Numbered from the stretch's first letter, positions 31,905 through 44,402 are shown. The stretch is 64,000 nucleotides of DNA from Cryoendolithus antarcticus (GCA_002077065.1 NAJO01000008.1:496001-560000), one strand, 5' to 3'. The notes: generated from the sequence alone by a model not told the origin. Numbers and translations are program-made.

Positions 31905-32768
31905 ATGGCCACCCCCGCCGCCCAAAAACGCCTGACCCGCGAATACGCCTCGCTCTCCACCTCCCCCCTCCCCTACATAACCGCCCACCCCAGCGAATCC
32001 AACATCCTCGAATGGCACTACATTCTCACCGGCCCACCTTCCTCGCCCTACGAGAACGGTCAATACTGGGGCACCCTCGTCTTCCCGCCAGACTACCCTT
32101 TCGCCCCGCCCGCAATCCGCATGCACACGCCCTCCGGCCGCTTCCACTGCAGCGAGCGTCTCTGCCTAAGTATCTCCGACTTTCACCCGAAGAGCTTCAA
32201 TCCGAGTTGGGGCGTCGGGCAGATATTACTGGGGATCCTGTCTTTCATGACGAGCGAGGAGATGACGACGGGGAGTGTGAAGGCTAGTGAGGCGGAGAGG
32301 AAGGCTTTTGCAAGTCGGACGAGGTGGTGGAATAGTACGGGGAACGGGACTACGACGCGCACGTTGACTAGTGGAGGGCCGGTGGCCGAGAAGGAGAAGA
32401 ATGGGAGCAATAATCGGGGGTTTGGCGCTATTAAGGCGGGCGACGGGGGCAAGAGGTTTCGAGAGCAGTGGCCCGAGGTGGATGAGGAGAATTGGAAGTG
32501 GATGGAGACGCAGAGGGTGGATCCCAAAACAGGGAGGACCTTGGCTGTGCCTGTTGCGACGCCGAACTGCTCGCCGGACGCGAGTGCACTGCGGAGAAGG
32601 GCTAGTGGGAGTGCTGCCGGATTGAATGCGGTGGCAGAAGGAGGCAGGGAGATTGTGGGCGCCGGGCAAGGCTGGCTGAGCAAGAACAAGTGGTACATCG
32701 CCGCAGGGCTACTGTTCGCCTACGTACTCACTGCTCGAGTGCTAGGCGATCAGCAAGCATCACGATGA
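31905..32768 (+). CDS. UBC6: ER-anchored ubiquitin-conjugating enzyme Ubc6
   Basis: E2 enzyme of ER-associated degradation, tail-anchored in the ER membrane with its catalytic domain in the cytosol. A single exon encodes 287 residues from ATG 31905. The N-terminal UBC fold (residues about 5-150) has HPSESNILEWHYILTGPPSS, the PYENGQYWG strand, and the Ubc6-type active site with the catalytic cysteine at residue 87 (RLCLSISDFHPKSFNPSW). The linker is rich in Gly/Asn/Arg. The C-terminal KWYIAAGLLFAYVLTARVLG is a single membrane helix with a very short tail, as expected of a tail-anchored protein. Length agrees with fungal orthologues. A CT-rich leader precedes the start. Confidence 0.96.
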   Translation: MATPAAQKRLTREYASLSTSPLPYITAHPSESNILEWHYILTGPPSSPYENGQYWGTLVFPPDYPFAPPAIRMHTPSGRFHCSERLCLSISDFHPKSFNPSWGVGQILLGILSFMTSEEMTTGSVKASEAERKAFASRTRWWNSTGNGTTTRTLTSGGPVAEKEKNGSNNRGFGAIKAGDGGKRFREQWPEVDEENWKWMETQRVDPKTGRTLAVPVATPNCSPDASALRRRASGSAAGLNAVAEGGREIVGAGQGWLSKNKWYIAAGLLFAYVLTARVLGDQQASR

Positions 32769-33097
32769 GGCAGTGGGTTGTGCTGGGTTAGCGTGGTGTT
32801 CCGGACATTATACACTCTCTCTAGGCAATATAGCCGTGGAGAGACGGTATAGAGCTCACTTCTTCAGCTTCACAAGGTCGCAAACGTGATACGTGACAGG
32901 TCTGTCGAGTGATTGTAGTGTGGTTGACTTTGCTATATGGTGCGACTAGAACGCACTGCAGAGACCAGGCGATATCGCCGTTCCCTTCGATAGTGTCACA
33001 TCCAGCATTCGTCGAACCAGCACTGAGGTGGTAGCTCAATCTCAGACATTCAGAGAATGCCCAATGATAAGGCAGTACCAAGGCTGAGGCAAGTTGC
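32769..33097. other. Convergent intergenic region
   Basis: 329 bp between the UBC6 and ribosomal protein S14 stop codons; no gene seen. Confidence 0.4.
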
Positions 33098-33745
<648 letters not shown>

Positions 33746-34081
33746 ATTGGACGATTTGTAGGGGAGGTGGGAAGTTCAAGGTGGTCGTCTGCGTGAAAGT
33801 CAAGGTGAGGTCGAGTGGGCCACACAAAATCGAAGTGCGGCAACGAAAGTTCCCGCTTGCCAAGGCCCAACTCTTCAGCCTTGGCACGCGAAAGAACCTC
33901 TTCATTCCATTTCCTTTCTCTGCAATTTTCCCCATCCTTACCATCTGCAGCTTGAGCTCGACGCTCTCATACCGGACATCGGCTTCGCATTCTAGCTCAT
34001 CGTGAGTGACCGCTTCCAAATATTGCCGCAAGAGCCTTCATTCCTCGAAACGTATGCTCGAGAAGACGCGCTTTCGGCACG
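33746..34081. promoter_or_regulatory. Divergent promoter region of RPS14 and prephenate dehydrogenase
   Basis: 336 bp with CT-rich and purine-rich tracts. No specific binding site is claimed. Confidence 0.4.
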
Positions 34082-35813
34082 ATGGGGGACGCGGTGGTCG
34101 GCATCATTGGGATGGGTGACATGGGAAAGATGTACGCTCGTCGTATCAGCGATGCCGGCTGGAGGTAGGTACTGATTGCCGCTGCTACTCTGCCCTGCTG
34201 CTTGCTACCCGTGGTACGTTGACTCACCTCTTTTCCCGTCCCTCCCCTCACTGCAATGATGACTTGAGTGCATTTGGCTCGAGTGTGGCTATCGGGCACC
34301 ATTCAGCGTCGTAATGGCGCTGCTTGACCTGGTAGTCGCCACTGATGTAATATCTCAGCTACCTAATATTTATTTGTCTGAAAGCAATATCAATTCATCA
34401 CTTCGTCACACAACTATACAATATGAACCCTCACTGACTGGCATCTCAGATGATCATCCGCACCCGCTTACTCTTCGTGCAGAGTTCATGCATGTGATGT
34501 TCCCGAGAAGTACGATGCACTTACTGCAGAGTTCGCAAATCGGGTACGCAAGTCAAGTACATAGTCATACGTAGAGCGTCAGGCTGAGAGTATCTCAGGA
34601 AAACGTCAACATCATGCCAAATGGCTTTCACGTGTCTCGCTCGAGTGACTGGATCATGTACAGCGTCGAAGCGAAGAACATTGACGCCATAGTCGCCAAG
34701 TATGGCCCAGCCACGAAGCAGGGCGCTGTTGTCGGTGGCCAGACCTCTACCAAAGCACCCGAGATCGCTGCATTCGACAAATATCTACCACCAGATGTCC
34801 AAATCGTGAGCTGCCACTCGTTGCATGGCCCCGGTGTCGATCCGAAGGGTCAGCCACTGGTCATCATACCCCATCGCGTAACCTCGGATGCAGCTGTCAG
34901 ACTTGTCGAGGATGTGCTGTCATCGTTTCAGTCCAAGTATGTTCCACTGAGCGCTGCTGAGCACGACCGCATCACGGCCGACACGCAAGCCGTCACCCAC
35001 GCTGCCTTCCTGAGCATGGGCAACGCGTGGCAAGCTCAGCAACAGTTTCCTTGGGAACTCCCACGCTATCTCGGCGGTATCGAAAACGTCAAGATCAACC
35101 TGACGTTACGGATCTACAGCAACAAGTGGGACGTCTACGCGGGCCTTGCAATCCTGAATCCAAGCGCTAAGAAGCAGATTGGACAGTATGCTGAGTCAGT
35201 GACTGACTTGTACAAGCTCATGCTCGGCGGACATCGCCAGGAGCTGACCGAGCGCGTGCATGCGGCTGGTGCAGCTGTGTTCGGTGGACTAAAGGAAGAA
35301 GATGAGTTGCTGCTGCAAGATGAGCTGCTTGATCAGTTTAGCCTGGGCGAGAGACCGGAGAAAAGGGTGAAGAATAATCATTTGTCACTATTGGCTATGG
35401 CCGACTGCTGGTGGAAGCTTGGGATCGTTCCGTATGATCATATGATTTGCTCTACACCAGTAAGTGAGAAACAGCATTCTAGCCTGTGGCTCATAGCACT
35501 GACTGACATACCATGACAGCTCTTCCGCCTCTGGCTCGGGATCACAGAGTATCTGTTTCGCAACCCTGCGCTCCTCGCAGAGTGCATCGATACCGGCATC
35601 CAAGACAACACATTCCGATCCGAGGACATGGAGTTCTGTTTTGCGGCGCGCAATTGGAGTCAATTGGTCAATCTGGGTAATATGGAAGGCTACAAGGAGC
35701 ATTTCGAGAAGATACAGAGATTTTTCCAGCCACGGTTCGCGGACGCCGGCCGAGTAGGGAATGAGATGATACGAACCATAGAAGAGAATTTGCAGACAAG
35801 AAAGCGCAAGTGA
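34082..35813 (+). CDS. TYR1: Prephenate dehydrogenase (tyrosine biosynthesis)
   Basis: NADP-type enzyme converting prephenate to 4-hydroxyphenylpyruvate. Four exons, 34082-34164, 34483-34543, 34599-35459 and 35520-35813, give about 432 residues, the usual fungal length. Exon 1 encodes only the nucleotide-binding start, VVGIIGMGDMGKMYARRISD, joined through a 318-nt intron to the 61-nt exon RVHACDVPEKYDALTAEFAN and then to ENVNIMPNGFHVSRSSDWIM. Phases 2, 0 and 0 agree. The catalytic part has IVSCHSLHGPGVDPKGQPLV and the dimerisation domain follows. The tail is basic (LQTRKRK). The first intron is much longer than the others and locally AT-rich. The small exons make this gene easy to mis-annotate with a truncated N terminus. 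Confidence 0.95.
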
Positions 35814-36440
35814 TACTTGGAAGACCGCACGGATGTATTACGCGGGTGACAGCATGATCAAACCACTGAGCAATCCACCACGAGCGACAACGCTGTTATA
35901 TGCCGCGCCGCAGGTGTACCTACCTACCTAGGGTGTCGACGAGAGTCTTGTCTCATGGAGCATCTCTCGTAGGTCGCATCAATATCAATTCGTTGATGCA
36001 GCGCAGTCTATACTAGCGTTGTCAACTGAGGTCTGACTGTCACGTTATTGACTGCACCGAGCATTTGGAGTATGTAATTGCCTGATAATATGAAGTACCC
36101 GCGCAAGCTTACATTACCCTTGCGATAATAGCTATGACGGTACATCATATCGCCGCGGCACTGGTGAGCCACGTTAACTATATGTACAATGCTAGTTCAT
36201 GTCTCGAAACCTGGAGAAGCGAGATGAGCGAACTTCAGCTGAAGATCTGGATCTAAAAAGACCTCGCCCGAGCGACTGATGGCTCGAGATTAGGCACGGC
36301 TGGACGTTGCCGCTTCCCTGCATCGAGTCCTTTGGCCCCCATTACACGAGGGCACAGTCCACCACACCGACATCCTCGTATTGTCGAGTTCGTGATGTTT
36401 GAATGACGTCGCGCCTCGTCGCGAACGCTTGCGAACAGTC
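35814..36440. other. Intergenic region
   Basis: 627 bp between the TYR1 stop and the kelch protein start. No gene or motif is recognised. Confidence 0.4.
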
Positions 36441-38319
36441 ATGGTGATCGCGCTACGCCTCGGCGGTCTCGCCTTGCTACTCGGTCTTGTCACTCAAGGG
36501 CTCTGCGCCGCCGGCGACATCTGCTACATCTTGGGTGCAGTATCAACACTCATCCAGGATCGCCTCTACTTCCTGCAAGGCTACTACTCATTCGTTACGC
36601 TCAACGGCCAATCCATCGAGCCAACGTCTTCCCTGTACTCGGTCAAAGTCGATGACACGTTTCCGATCGAGCGGAGTATACCGTCGAGTCTGGTGACCAG
36701 CACTGACATAGGTTCGGCTGTCCACGTTACTGAGACCGACCCTTTCAATGCGTCGGTCCCGATCTGGTCCTCGGGAGACACACTGTACGTCTTTGGAGGC
36801 CCTTCATCGCCTACCAACGTACTCCCTTCCTACAACGTCACATCTCAAACATGGAAGGACGTGCAAGTGGAAGGCGGCTCATTCAACTTCGGAAACCACT
36901 CGTACTCCCAAGCGGTGAGCACGCCAGAGTCTGGCCTCTCTTTCTACAGTGGAGGCCTTGCACCGTACACGGGTCCGAGCATGATACGCTTCGACGCCTC
37001 CAACCCAGCTAAGCTCTCCTGGACGAATGAGTCCCTTGGTCAGGGTTCCTACGGCGTCGAAGTGCCAAACCTCGTTGATGGTACCATTGTGTATGTTCCA
37101 GCGGGGAAAGCCGGTCTTCTCGTCAGCTTTGGGGGTTACAATGTAAGTGGCGCAGAGAATTCATCGCCATGAGGCTCGAGCTGACACAGCTCAAAGGTCT
37201 CTGAGGGCATAAACAGTAACTCGGGGTTTCCTTATCCCTCGGACTTTTCCGTTATCAATGTCTACGATATAGCCTCGCATACGTGGTTTGCCCAGCAAGC
37301 CTCAGGCGTGACACCTCCCACCTATCTGTGCCAGTTCTGCGCGGGTGTCACGTCCTCGCCAGATAATACCGCCTTCCACATCACGATATATGGCGGATGG
37401 AGTCTTCTGGAATTGACTTCCTACGAGACTGTGTACATCCTCAGTCTGCCTTCATTCACGTGGATCAACGCAACCAGCGTCTCGGCACAATCTAACGCAG
37501 AACAACAAGTCAACAGCACTATTGGACGCGACCAGCAGAGCTGCCAAGTATACAACAATACCCAGCTGCTCGTTCTGGGTGGCAATATCAGGGCTGGGCA
37601 CCAGTCGCTCACGAATGGGGCATGCAATCAGGTCTTCGCGCCTTTGCGAGCATTGGATCTTTCCACGTACACGTGGCAGTCCGTCTTCGACCCCGCTATC
37701 GAGTATGAGGTTCCGGACACGATATATAGTGTCATTGGTGGCAGGTATGGCTCTTCAGTGCGGAGGCGTAAAAATGTCGTAGTGAAATACTGACATTCGG
37801 AACAGTGCCACCGGCGGTGCGACTAAGACGGTACCGGATTCTGGATGGGCTGATACCAAGCTTGCGGCTGTCATGAAACAGCGACCTCCAACGCCTACCA
37901 CATCATCAACATCATCATCATCATCATCGTCAACTGCCACGAGCACATCAGGGGCAAAAGCTACTTCTGCTGCAGATCCAAGCCCCACAGGATATTCAAA
38001 CGTTGCCAAATCACACACAGCTGCTACCGCAGGCGGCGTAGCGGGTGGTATCGTAGCTCTTGCCCTCATAGCTCTCCTGTTCTGGTTCATATTGCGTAGT
38101 CGAAAGCGCAAGAGTCGCGGGAATGCGAAAGCTGCAGCGGACTGGCAGTCTGACAACTCCAAGACGCCATTTGAAGCAGAGGACACGCATTTGCGCGAGT
38201 TGCATGGGGATCATCGACCTTATGAAGTCGATGCCACCCAGGTGTACGAGTTGCCCGACAAGAGCTACCAGGGAGCTGAACTACCCGCACGTGGTGATGG
38301 GGAGAAGCCGAAGTCTTGA
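36441..38319 (+). CDS. Kelch-repeat membrane protein with signal peptide
   Basis: About 587 residues. Exons 36441-37142, 37197-37744 and 37806-38319, introns 54 and 61 nt with matching phases. The start is ATG 36441, giving a signal-peptide-like MVIALRLGGLALLLGLVTQG. The extracellular part has kelch/galactose-oxidase-like blades (LYVFGGPSSPTNVLPSYNV, LLVSFGGYN, HITIYGGWS, LLVLGGNI) and several N-glycosylation sequons. Then comes a Thr/Ser-rich stalk encoded partly by a TCA microsatellite near 37905-37935, one transmembrane helix (GGVAGGIVALALIALLFWFIL), a basic stop-transfer RSRKRKSRG and a short cytosolic tail with acidic and Tyr-containing text. Such single-pass kelch proteins are common in filamentous ascomycetes and mostly uncharacterised; a cell-wall or polarity role is only a guess. 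Confidence 0.85.
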
Positions 38320-38644
38320 ACGTGCTCGCATCATCAAAGTGTCGTCATAGACATTGTCTACGAAGATAGTCACGATAGTAACATTCAAGTTCCATAGAAG
38401 TACATGGCGCGTGTTCTGGAAGCTGTCAACGCGCAGCTATTGGTGATTTTCGGTCCGGCAGGGTCGTGTAAGTGATATGTTAATGAGCACTGCTTTGTAA
38501 CAGAGCATGAGATGGTAGAAGCGACCCCACCATGTAAGACCAGCAAAATCTGGAAGCGAAATGTCTATTGATCGAAGAGATGAAGCCTTGCACCGAGCCC
38601 AAGTCGGAAATGACGAGCTCACTTCGTCCGACGTCTGGGTATGT
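38320..38644. other. Convergent intergenic region
   Basis: 325 bp between the kelch gene and the end of the unassigned minus-strand gene; nothing recognised. Confidence 0.35.
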
Positions 38645-40241
38645 TCAGAAGAACGTCCGCTTTGACCCAATAATGCGTCTCCATCTTCTCATCCAGCTCA
38701 AGGCCACCTTCAACCCTGGGAACCTGGCAGACAAGACCTTGGCTGCATGAATACCCTCCTCTGATCTCCCGTCCGTGTGGACTGTCGCCATGCAGGTTGG
38801 CTGCCAATCAGCACCGTGAGCTGGCCAGAAGAACTCGAACTTGATGCCAATGTTGATCAAGTATTCCTTGAGGCTCAATGCCGAGGCTGTGATCGGCAAG
38901 ACGATAGTGCTACAAGCGGATCGCCAGTCCAGATCTGATACCATTGGCTGGTCAAGGATGCTCTGCAGATCGCGCTGCTGCAGCAAGCCGCTGATGTATG
39001 GCGCAAAGACGTCGCAAAAGGTCATCGAAAGGCTCTCGGTATGACGATCTAGAATGCCCTTGACACGCACGGTATTGGCAACATTCAATGAATCTGACAT
39101 CATGTTAGTACGTTTGCCGAGCAGCGCATCATTATCTGTCACCTGCCATGGGAGATGATGTAATCGACAGCGTCGAAGGGTTTCATGTCAGGTACATGCT
39201 TTGAGAGAAATGCCGACACCAGCGACACCGTTGTGGCATTGATAGATCGTTGGCCGCGGCGCTCCAGAGCGCAGTTCGCTACCTGCCACTCTGAGCCCCA
39301 TATCAGATCGTACAGCGAAGTAAGCTCAGCAGTCTTTGCGAGGCCGAGAGGCGCAGCGCCAGTGCGTGGCGAACCCTCAGGAAAGTGGAGAGCATCAAAA
39401 AGCTGTCCTACGGCGTCTCTGGTCGTCTTGCGCAGTGCTTGTGTCTTTCCGCGGACCAAGCCCTGGTATAAGTACGGAGGTGGAATTGAATCCTTACCCG
39501 CATTCGGAGAAGCCAGGAAAGGCGAAGCCAGTCGTACAGCACGCTCACGGGGCAGTGTCAGAGCCGTGGTCCGCTCGTCTCGCTCGTGGGTCGCATACAG
39601 CAGAACGTTCCTCATCCAAGTTTTGGGCGGTCGGCATGTTTGTCGTGCTGTATAGAACGCTTATATCACCGACGTTGGAGGCTTCCGAAGCAATTGCAAT
39701 CTCGTCGTCATCCGAAGCAGCCAATAGACGACGCTTCCTGCCTCGCCGCCGGCAATGGACAACATCTTCGACATCATCTTGCGCAACACCAAGATCGATA
39801 TCTTGGGGAGGGATGGTCACTGGTGCAAGTCTCTCGACATCGACAAGCTTATCATCGACCGAGAGCTCAACAGCAACGTGATGGAGCTCTCGCAGGAACT
39901 CAGGGCTCCAAGCATCACTTCCATCAGTCCAGAAATGAGCGAAGTCGCTCTTGGGCTCACCCTCTCGGTATCCCGCATTTCTGGACTTCTTGTGACCTCC
40001 CCAAAGCGTATTCCTTGCAAGACTATAAGCTTGCCCGGCGTTCAGCGTGGCGATATCGCCGCCCGGAAGACGAAGGGTGTTTGGGAAGTTCTAGAAGTAT
40101 CTGCTCAATGCCGTACCGGTGCTGGAAGGGCGGACCTCGGAACCGTGGGTTCGCGGACTGACGGTCGATGTCTATCGCTCGGATGATGATCCACATGTTC
40201 CTGCGAGCTGACTTATCTCTGGCGTTCAGTGGGCGTCCCAT
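38645..40241 (-). CDS. Unrecognised multi-exon protein (5' end unresolved)
   Basis: Three long minus-strand frames read like one protein I cannot assign. Frame A (40090 to 39599) begins after a TAG acceptor and contains LRLPGGDIATLNAGQAYSLA, HFWTDGSDAWSPEFLRELHH and a nuclear-signal-like CRRRGRKRRLLAASDDDEI. It joins frame B (39543 to 39143) by a 55-nt intron (GTATGC...GAG with CTGAC branch). A longer variant ending at a TACCAG acceptor is also in phase. Frame B joins frame C (39032 to 38645, stop) by a phase-2 intron of 110 nt. The C-terminal part includes FEFFWPAHGADWQPTCMATV. The first exon is not settled: an ATG at 40241 opens MGRPLNARDKSARRNMW, but no phase-compatible donor was found. 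It may be a lineage-specific gene or a decaying one. Confidence 0.5.
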
Positions 40242-41007
40242 AGTGATCTTCGTCTGGGCAGGCACAGATGGGTGTTTGCAAGACCATCGACGACAATCAA
40301 TACACCACAACGACTCCGTTGACTTCGAGGGTTGAAATGTCCGCTTAGATATGGCCTTCTGTATCTCCAAACTTGCAGCCACGAGGGCGTGTATCATCAG
40401 CTGGAGGTACGACTGTGTATGTGAGATACGGACATCCCAAAAAGGCCAGATGATACTGGATCACATCATGTCCAAATCTTGCACGCATCCATGCAAGCTC
40501 CCGTCTGCATGTCTCATATCGCAGAGCTTGACAGTGGACGATGGCTTGCTACATAGCTTTACCTTATGATGGTGCAGTCTAGGCCCGTGAAGCATCTAGA
40601 GAGTACTTGTACGCATGCAGCCTGTAGGCAGAAATGGCGCTTTCCGCATGGGTACGCACCAAAGTCATGGTATTGCGAGGACGTTGTAGCCTTTCTGGTG
40701 TAAATCCTCCACAAGCTAGTTACCAAGAAGCCTGCACGCCTTCGTATATGAAGCGGTGTCAAGTTGCCGTTCCAATGATACCGGTATGCTTCATCTCGTT
40801 CCATGCTACCGAAGACGGTACGCCACAGCATCGCGGCAGGGCAATACGTATGCCGGCATTCTGTGTGTAGCCGAGCCGCTACCGTGTGAGAAGTGCGAAC
40901 AGAGTCCAGGGATTGCAAACCGGTCTCCTTCATCCACATCGAAGGTCGTGGAGGGCACGATGTGAGGTCCGTAAAAATCAGCCGGTAAGTCAAGAGCTTC
41001 TGATCAG
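40242..41007. other. Intergenic region
   Basis: 766 bp without a convincing coding frame. It may contain an upstream exon of the unassigned minus-strand gene near 40270-40400, where a Cys-containing frame (WCIDCRRWSCKHPS) is open. Confidence 0.35.
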
Positions 41008-42368
41008 ATGAGCTCGCTTATGACATACCGTAGAAAATTGATGCTGAAATGGTTGGACGATTGGATCGATCGAGTCGTGACATTTGTGAACGAGTGGTTT
41101 ACGGACGAAGTGCCGATGGTGAGCGTCCAGATCATTGAAGCTGCCACACATGGCCATCGACGACCAGACTGACGTTGCTCCAGATGTTTCGAAGAAGTTG
41201 CAAATTTGCCGCTATCACCGGAGGAGGATTCAAGTCTTTGCTTCTGTGCGACCGTATCCACGCACTGCTAGCAGCCCAAAAGATGAAGAGTATCGAATGG
41301 GACCCCAATAAACACTCCTGCTGCCGCGGTCTGCTCATGAACTATAATTTCGAGACCTCCGGGCTCCCAGAGCACGCCAACTTCTACCTCACAGGATCGA
41401 TGGACAGCCCGCCGGCTGGCGTTGACATAGACGACATTGCAGACTCGGCGAGAGTCAACGGGCAGACGCTGACTTGTCTCGGGGTGTACGATCAGCACCA
41501 CGAGTTTGACTTCAGTGCTCGGGAATCTGTACCACGTGTGTTCAATATACCGATATCAGGAGACAGCTCCGGTCTGCTCCATCTCGAATTCTGGATGAAC
41601 GAGGCACTCGAGGCTCTGCCGGATGACACACTTCTCGTTCAGGATGGGAAATTACCTCGAGGCTTCAGTAAGCTCGCTGTCACTTTTGTGGATGTTCCTG
41701 ATTTGCACGGCCGCGGGTTCACTCGGAACAAGACGAAAGGGCGCCCATGCTTCAAGGTGCACGGCACCATTCGGCTCGAAAAGCGCGAGGAGAGCTTACA
41801 TGTGGTCGTCACCTTGTTCAGGGCAAGGCATTCCTGGTGCAAGCTCTGCAAAGACGCACATCGTGCCGTGAGAAATTGCCAGCACGAGCTCAATGTCTCA
41901 CAGCCTTCGGACGTGCTTTGGACGCTTGAAGAGGGAGTATGGCATCCAGATCGGGGTACACTGGTCGAGACTGCTATGGATGGCTACGAAGCTGACAGCT
42001 TGGTGTCAGAGACGGACTCAGGACGTCGCAAGAGGAAGAGATCGGCGACTGTCGCGCAGACGGGGCCAATTCGCAGAAGTGCTCGTCATCTATCCGCATC
42101 AGAGCTGTTCATGCCGCGCGATGAGATTGAAGACGCCCCTCATCGCAGCGTATCTCCACTCGTCATCACGTCGCCTCCTCCACAAGCCTCCATCAGCTCG
42201 AATCTGCATACACCACCACGCACAAATAGCGACATTCGGCCAACCTTGAGAGGTAACAAGGCTCGCAGCTCGGCGTCGCGCGAACCCGACCACACTTTAA
42301 GACACCAAGGACGTCGCAGGGCGCAGGTCTTTGCTCGCCGAACGCCCAGTCCAGCCCCGATATCGTGA
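41008..42368 (+). CDS. Unrecognised protein with basic disordered C terminus
   Basis: About 431 residues. Exon 41008-41118 (MSSLMTYRRKLMLKWLDDWI) joins exon 41184-42368 (MFRRSCKFAAITGGGFKSLL) through a 65-nt GTGAGC...CAG intron with a GACTGAC branch, phase 0. Residues 40-290 look folded, with several cysteines (CCRGLL, SWCKLCKDAH) and strands such as FSKLAVTFVDVPDLHGRGFT. From about residue 315 the chain is basic and Ser/Pro-rich (RRKRKRSATV, FARRTPSPAPIS), probably disordered and possibly nuclear. I recognise no family. Further upstream exons cannot be excluded. It converges with the F-box-like gene, stops 202 bp apart. Confidence 0.6.
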
Positions 42369-42570
42369 GGCAATGGGCTGCCGGGCTCGATCCCGGACAG
42401 CGATGATGATATGAAGCCGCCCAGGATGTGATCAGTGTTTTCCAGATCATTGGCGGCGCTTTGAGTACCAAGAAGGTGGCTTTGACGTTGTCGTGTGGTT
42501 GAGAAGGGGCTGGTCGTGATCTGCCATGACGTCTACGATTTACCAGAGCCTTGGATGTCAATACAATCGG

Positions 42571-44070
42571 CTAGTACATCTCGCCTCTACCAGCGCGTCC
42601 GCTGCGGTTGCACCAATCGCACTGCAATGACTTAGCTCCATGCTGATCACTCGTCGTACGTTGCTTACCTCACGGTCTGTGGATCCCTCATTATCCAGTA
42701 TACAGTACTCCTGCCTACACATTCCGCAAGTTCGAATGTATCGTGCCTTGCACCGCTGGCAGGTTCGTCCACAGTCGAAGCAATCGCGATGTACGCCGAT
42801 CTGCGGCCATCAGTCAGAACACCGATCATCACCAGTATCCATCACTGCTCATCATCATCTCGCCTACAAGGCAGTGCTCAACGCAAAGACCAGCATGTAT
42901 GCGTACCTGCATGTTCGGATGAGTTGTGTCTGGATGTGAAGCTTCTCGTGACATTGGTATGGGATAGCAGGTCTCGCACCACCATCGATTGCAGCGTTCG
43001 CACCACCGGCCTCGGAGGCAATCCTCGCAGCGTAGTATGAGCCTCGGAAATGCGCTATCACCTATGTCCGGTCGCTGAGCAGCGCGAACAGAAGTTGCAT
43101 GCGTGGGTGGTGGCGTTAGTAACGGCAGCTCACATACATCGCTGTAGCCAAAGGCCGCGGGACCCTCCGGCGAGGTCTTGCAAGTCTCACAGCCAACAGG
43201 ACCAAGCGCAACGGTAGCCACTGCAAGAGGCAGATAATCCACTGCGTCGACCTTGCTGATGTCATGTCTCGGACCTCGACATAGCACCGCATCAAATGCG
43301 ATGAGGCCTTCACATGCTTGCAACGTGCCTGCCCACTGAAGCTTCTGAGATTGGAGCACGCGGCCGCTTGAGCCGTACCATTGCGGTAGTGCTTTGCCGG
43401 AGTTGGCGATCTGTAAAGCTTCGGCAGAGCGACTATTCCAGTGAGCGCCGATCTGTGCACCTTGCGAGGTCGTGATACCACCGCCATTTGATGACTCGGT
43501 CGATGAGGGGCGTTGTTTCGGGTCGCCTTTCAATCCAAAGACGTACAAAGCCTTGAACCGGAGCTCAGTCTCCGGTCGCGTCGGTCTCACAGCGTACATC
43601 AGCACCTGCTGCAATTTCGACAGGTTCAGATGCGTCGCTCCTCTCACACTCAAGATCCTGACGCCAAACCTCTCCTCCATCACAATCTCCCTTACAAGAT
43701 CTGCAGGCACGCTCAATCCATCTAGAACCAATACTTGCACCCACTTCAATATTTGCCAAGTGTGCAGCTGCGAGAAGATCCCTCGCAGAGGGCCAGCGTA
43801 GAAGTCATCCTCTGTAAGCGCTTCATCCATTCGCTCGGCTCGCCATGACACGCCGCCGACATCTATGGGCGAGGCATCGAGCTGAGCGGACTTCAGTGGG
43901 CTGAGATCGAGGTAGCGCCATGCCTCGCGAGAGGAGTAGATGAGTTGGCGGATGGATTTGGAAGTGCAAGAGAGGGGGAGAAGGGCTGAGACAGGTAGGA
44001 GAGGAGAGACTTGACTAAGGACCAGAGAGTTCGACAGCAGGTCTAGAAGTGTTGGAGGGAGTGCCTCCAT
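42571..44070 (-). CDS. F-box-like protein with C-terminal CxxC clusters
   Basis: About 461 residues. The start is ATG 44070 (MEALPPTLLDLLSNSLVLSQ); an upstream TTG is not used. Exons 42868-44070, 42669-42800 and 42571-42621; introns 67 nt (GTAGGC...CAG) and 47 nt (GTAAGC...CAG), both phase 0. The N terminus resembles an F-box (LLPVSALLPLSCTSKSIRQL), which would recruit Skp1 in an SCF ligase. The C terminus has repeated cysteine pairs: CEDCLRGRWCERCNRWWCET, HRDCFDCGRTCQRCKARYIR, TCGMCRQEYC and CDWCN, continuing through both splices, which supports the model. Such Cys-rich tails occur in fungal F-box proteins of unknown substrate. The last exon is only 17 codons including the stop. Confidence 0.75.
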
Positions 44071-44402
44071 CTGAGAAATCAAGATCGTTGATGATCGTGT
44101 GATGATGTCGATGAAGTGAGGTCAAGGTAAGGTGCTTGGCGTAATCATAGGTTGAGCTTGAGTGAATGAATCAAGGGCGACGTAAAAGCACCAGCTGGAG
44201 ATTGTTGAATGAACGAGAAGCAGCGACAAACAACGCGAGGACGTCCGGAACTTGACCGAGATCAAAAGAAGTGGAGGAGTGGAACCACTAGCTACACTAA
44301 AATATACACTGCAAAGCAACCCTCCCCAACGCCAGCGCTGCAACCCTCAAATCAATCGTACAAAACGACATCGACCATCAAAAGCCTCCTCAGTGATTGT
44401 CA
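44071..44402. other. Intergenic region
   Basis: 332 bp upstream of the F-box-like gene and downstream of the heme lyase stop; probable F-box gene promoter. Confidence 0.4.

Noticed and set aside
39755..40186. Plus-strand open frame opposite the unassigned gene
   Set aside because: The minus strand reads as a better protein through the same bases and connects to further exons; the plus frame is most likely its shadow.
40559..40993. 144-codon open frame on the minus strand
   Set aside because: Composition looks non-coding, no domain or splice support, and it lies in a region with similar-length frames on both strands.
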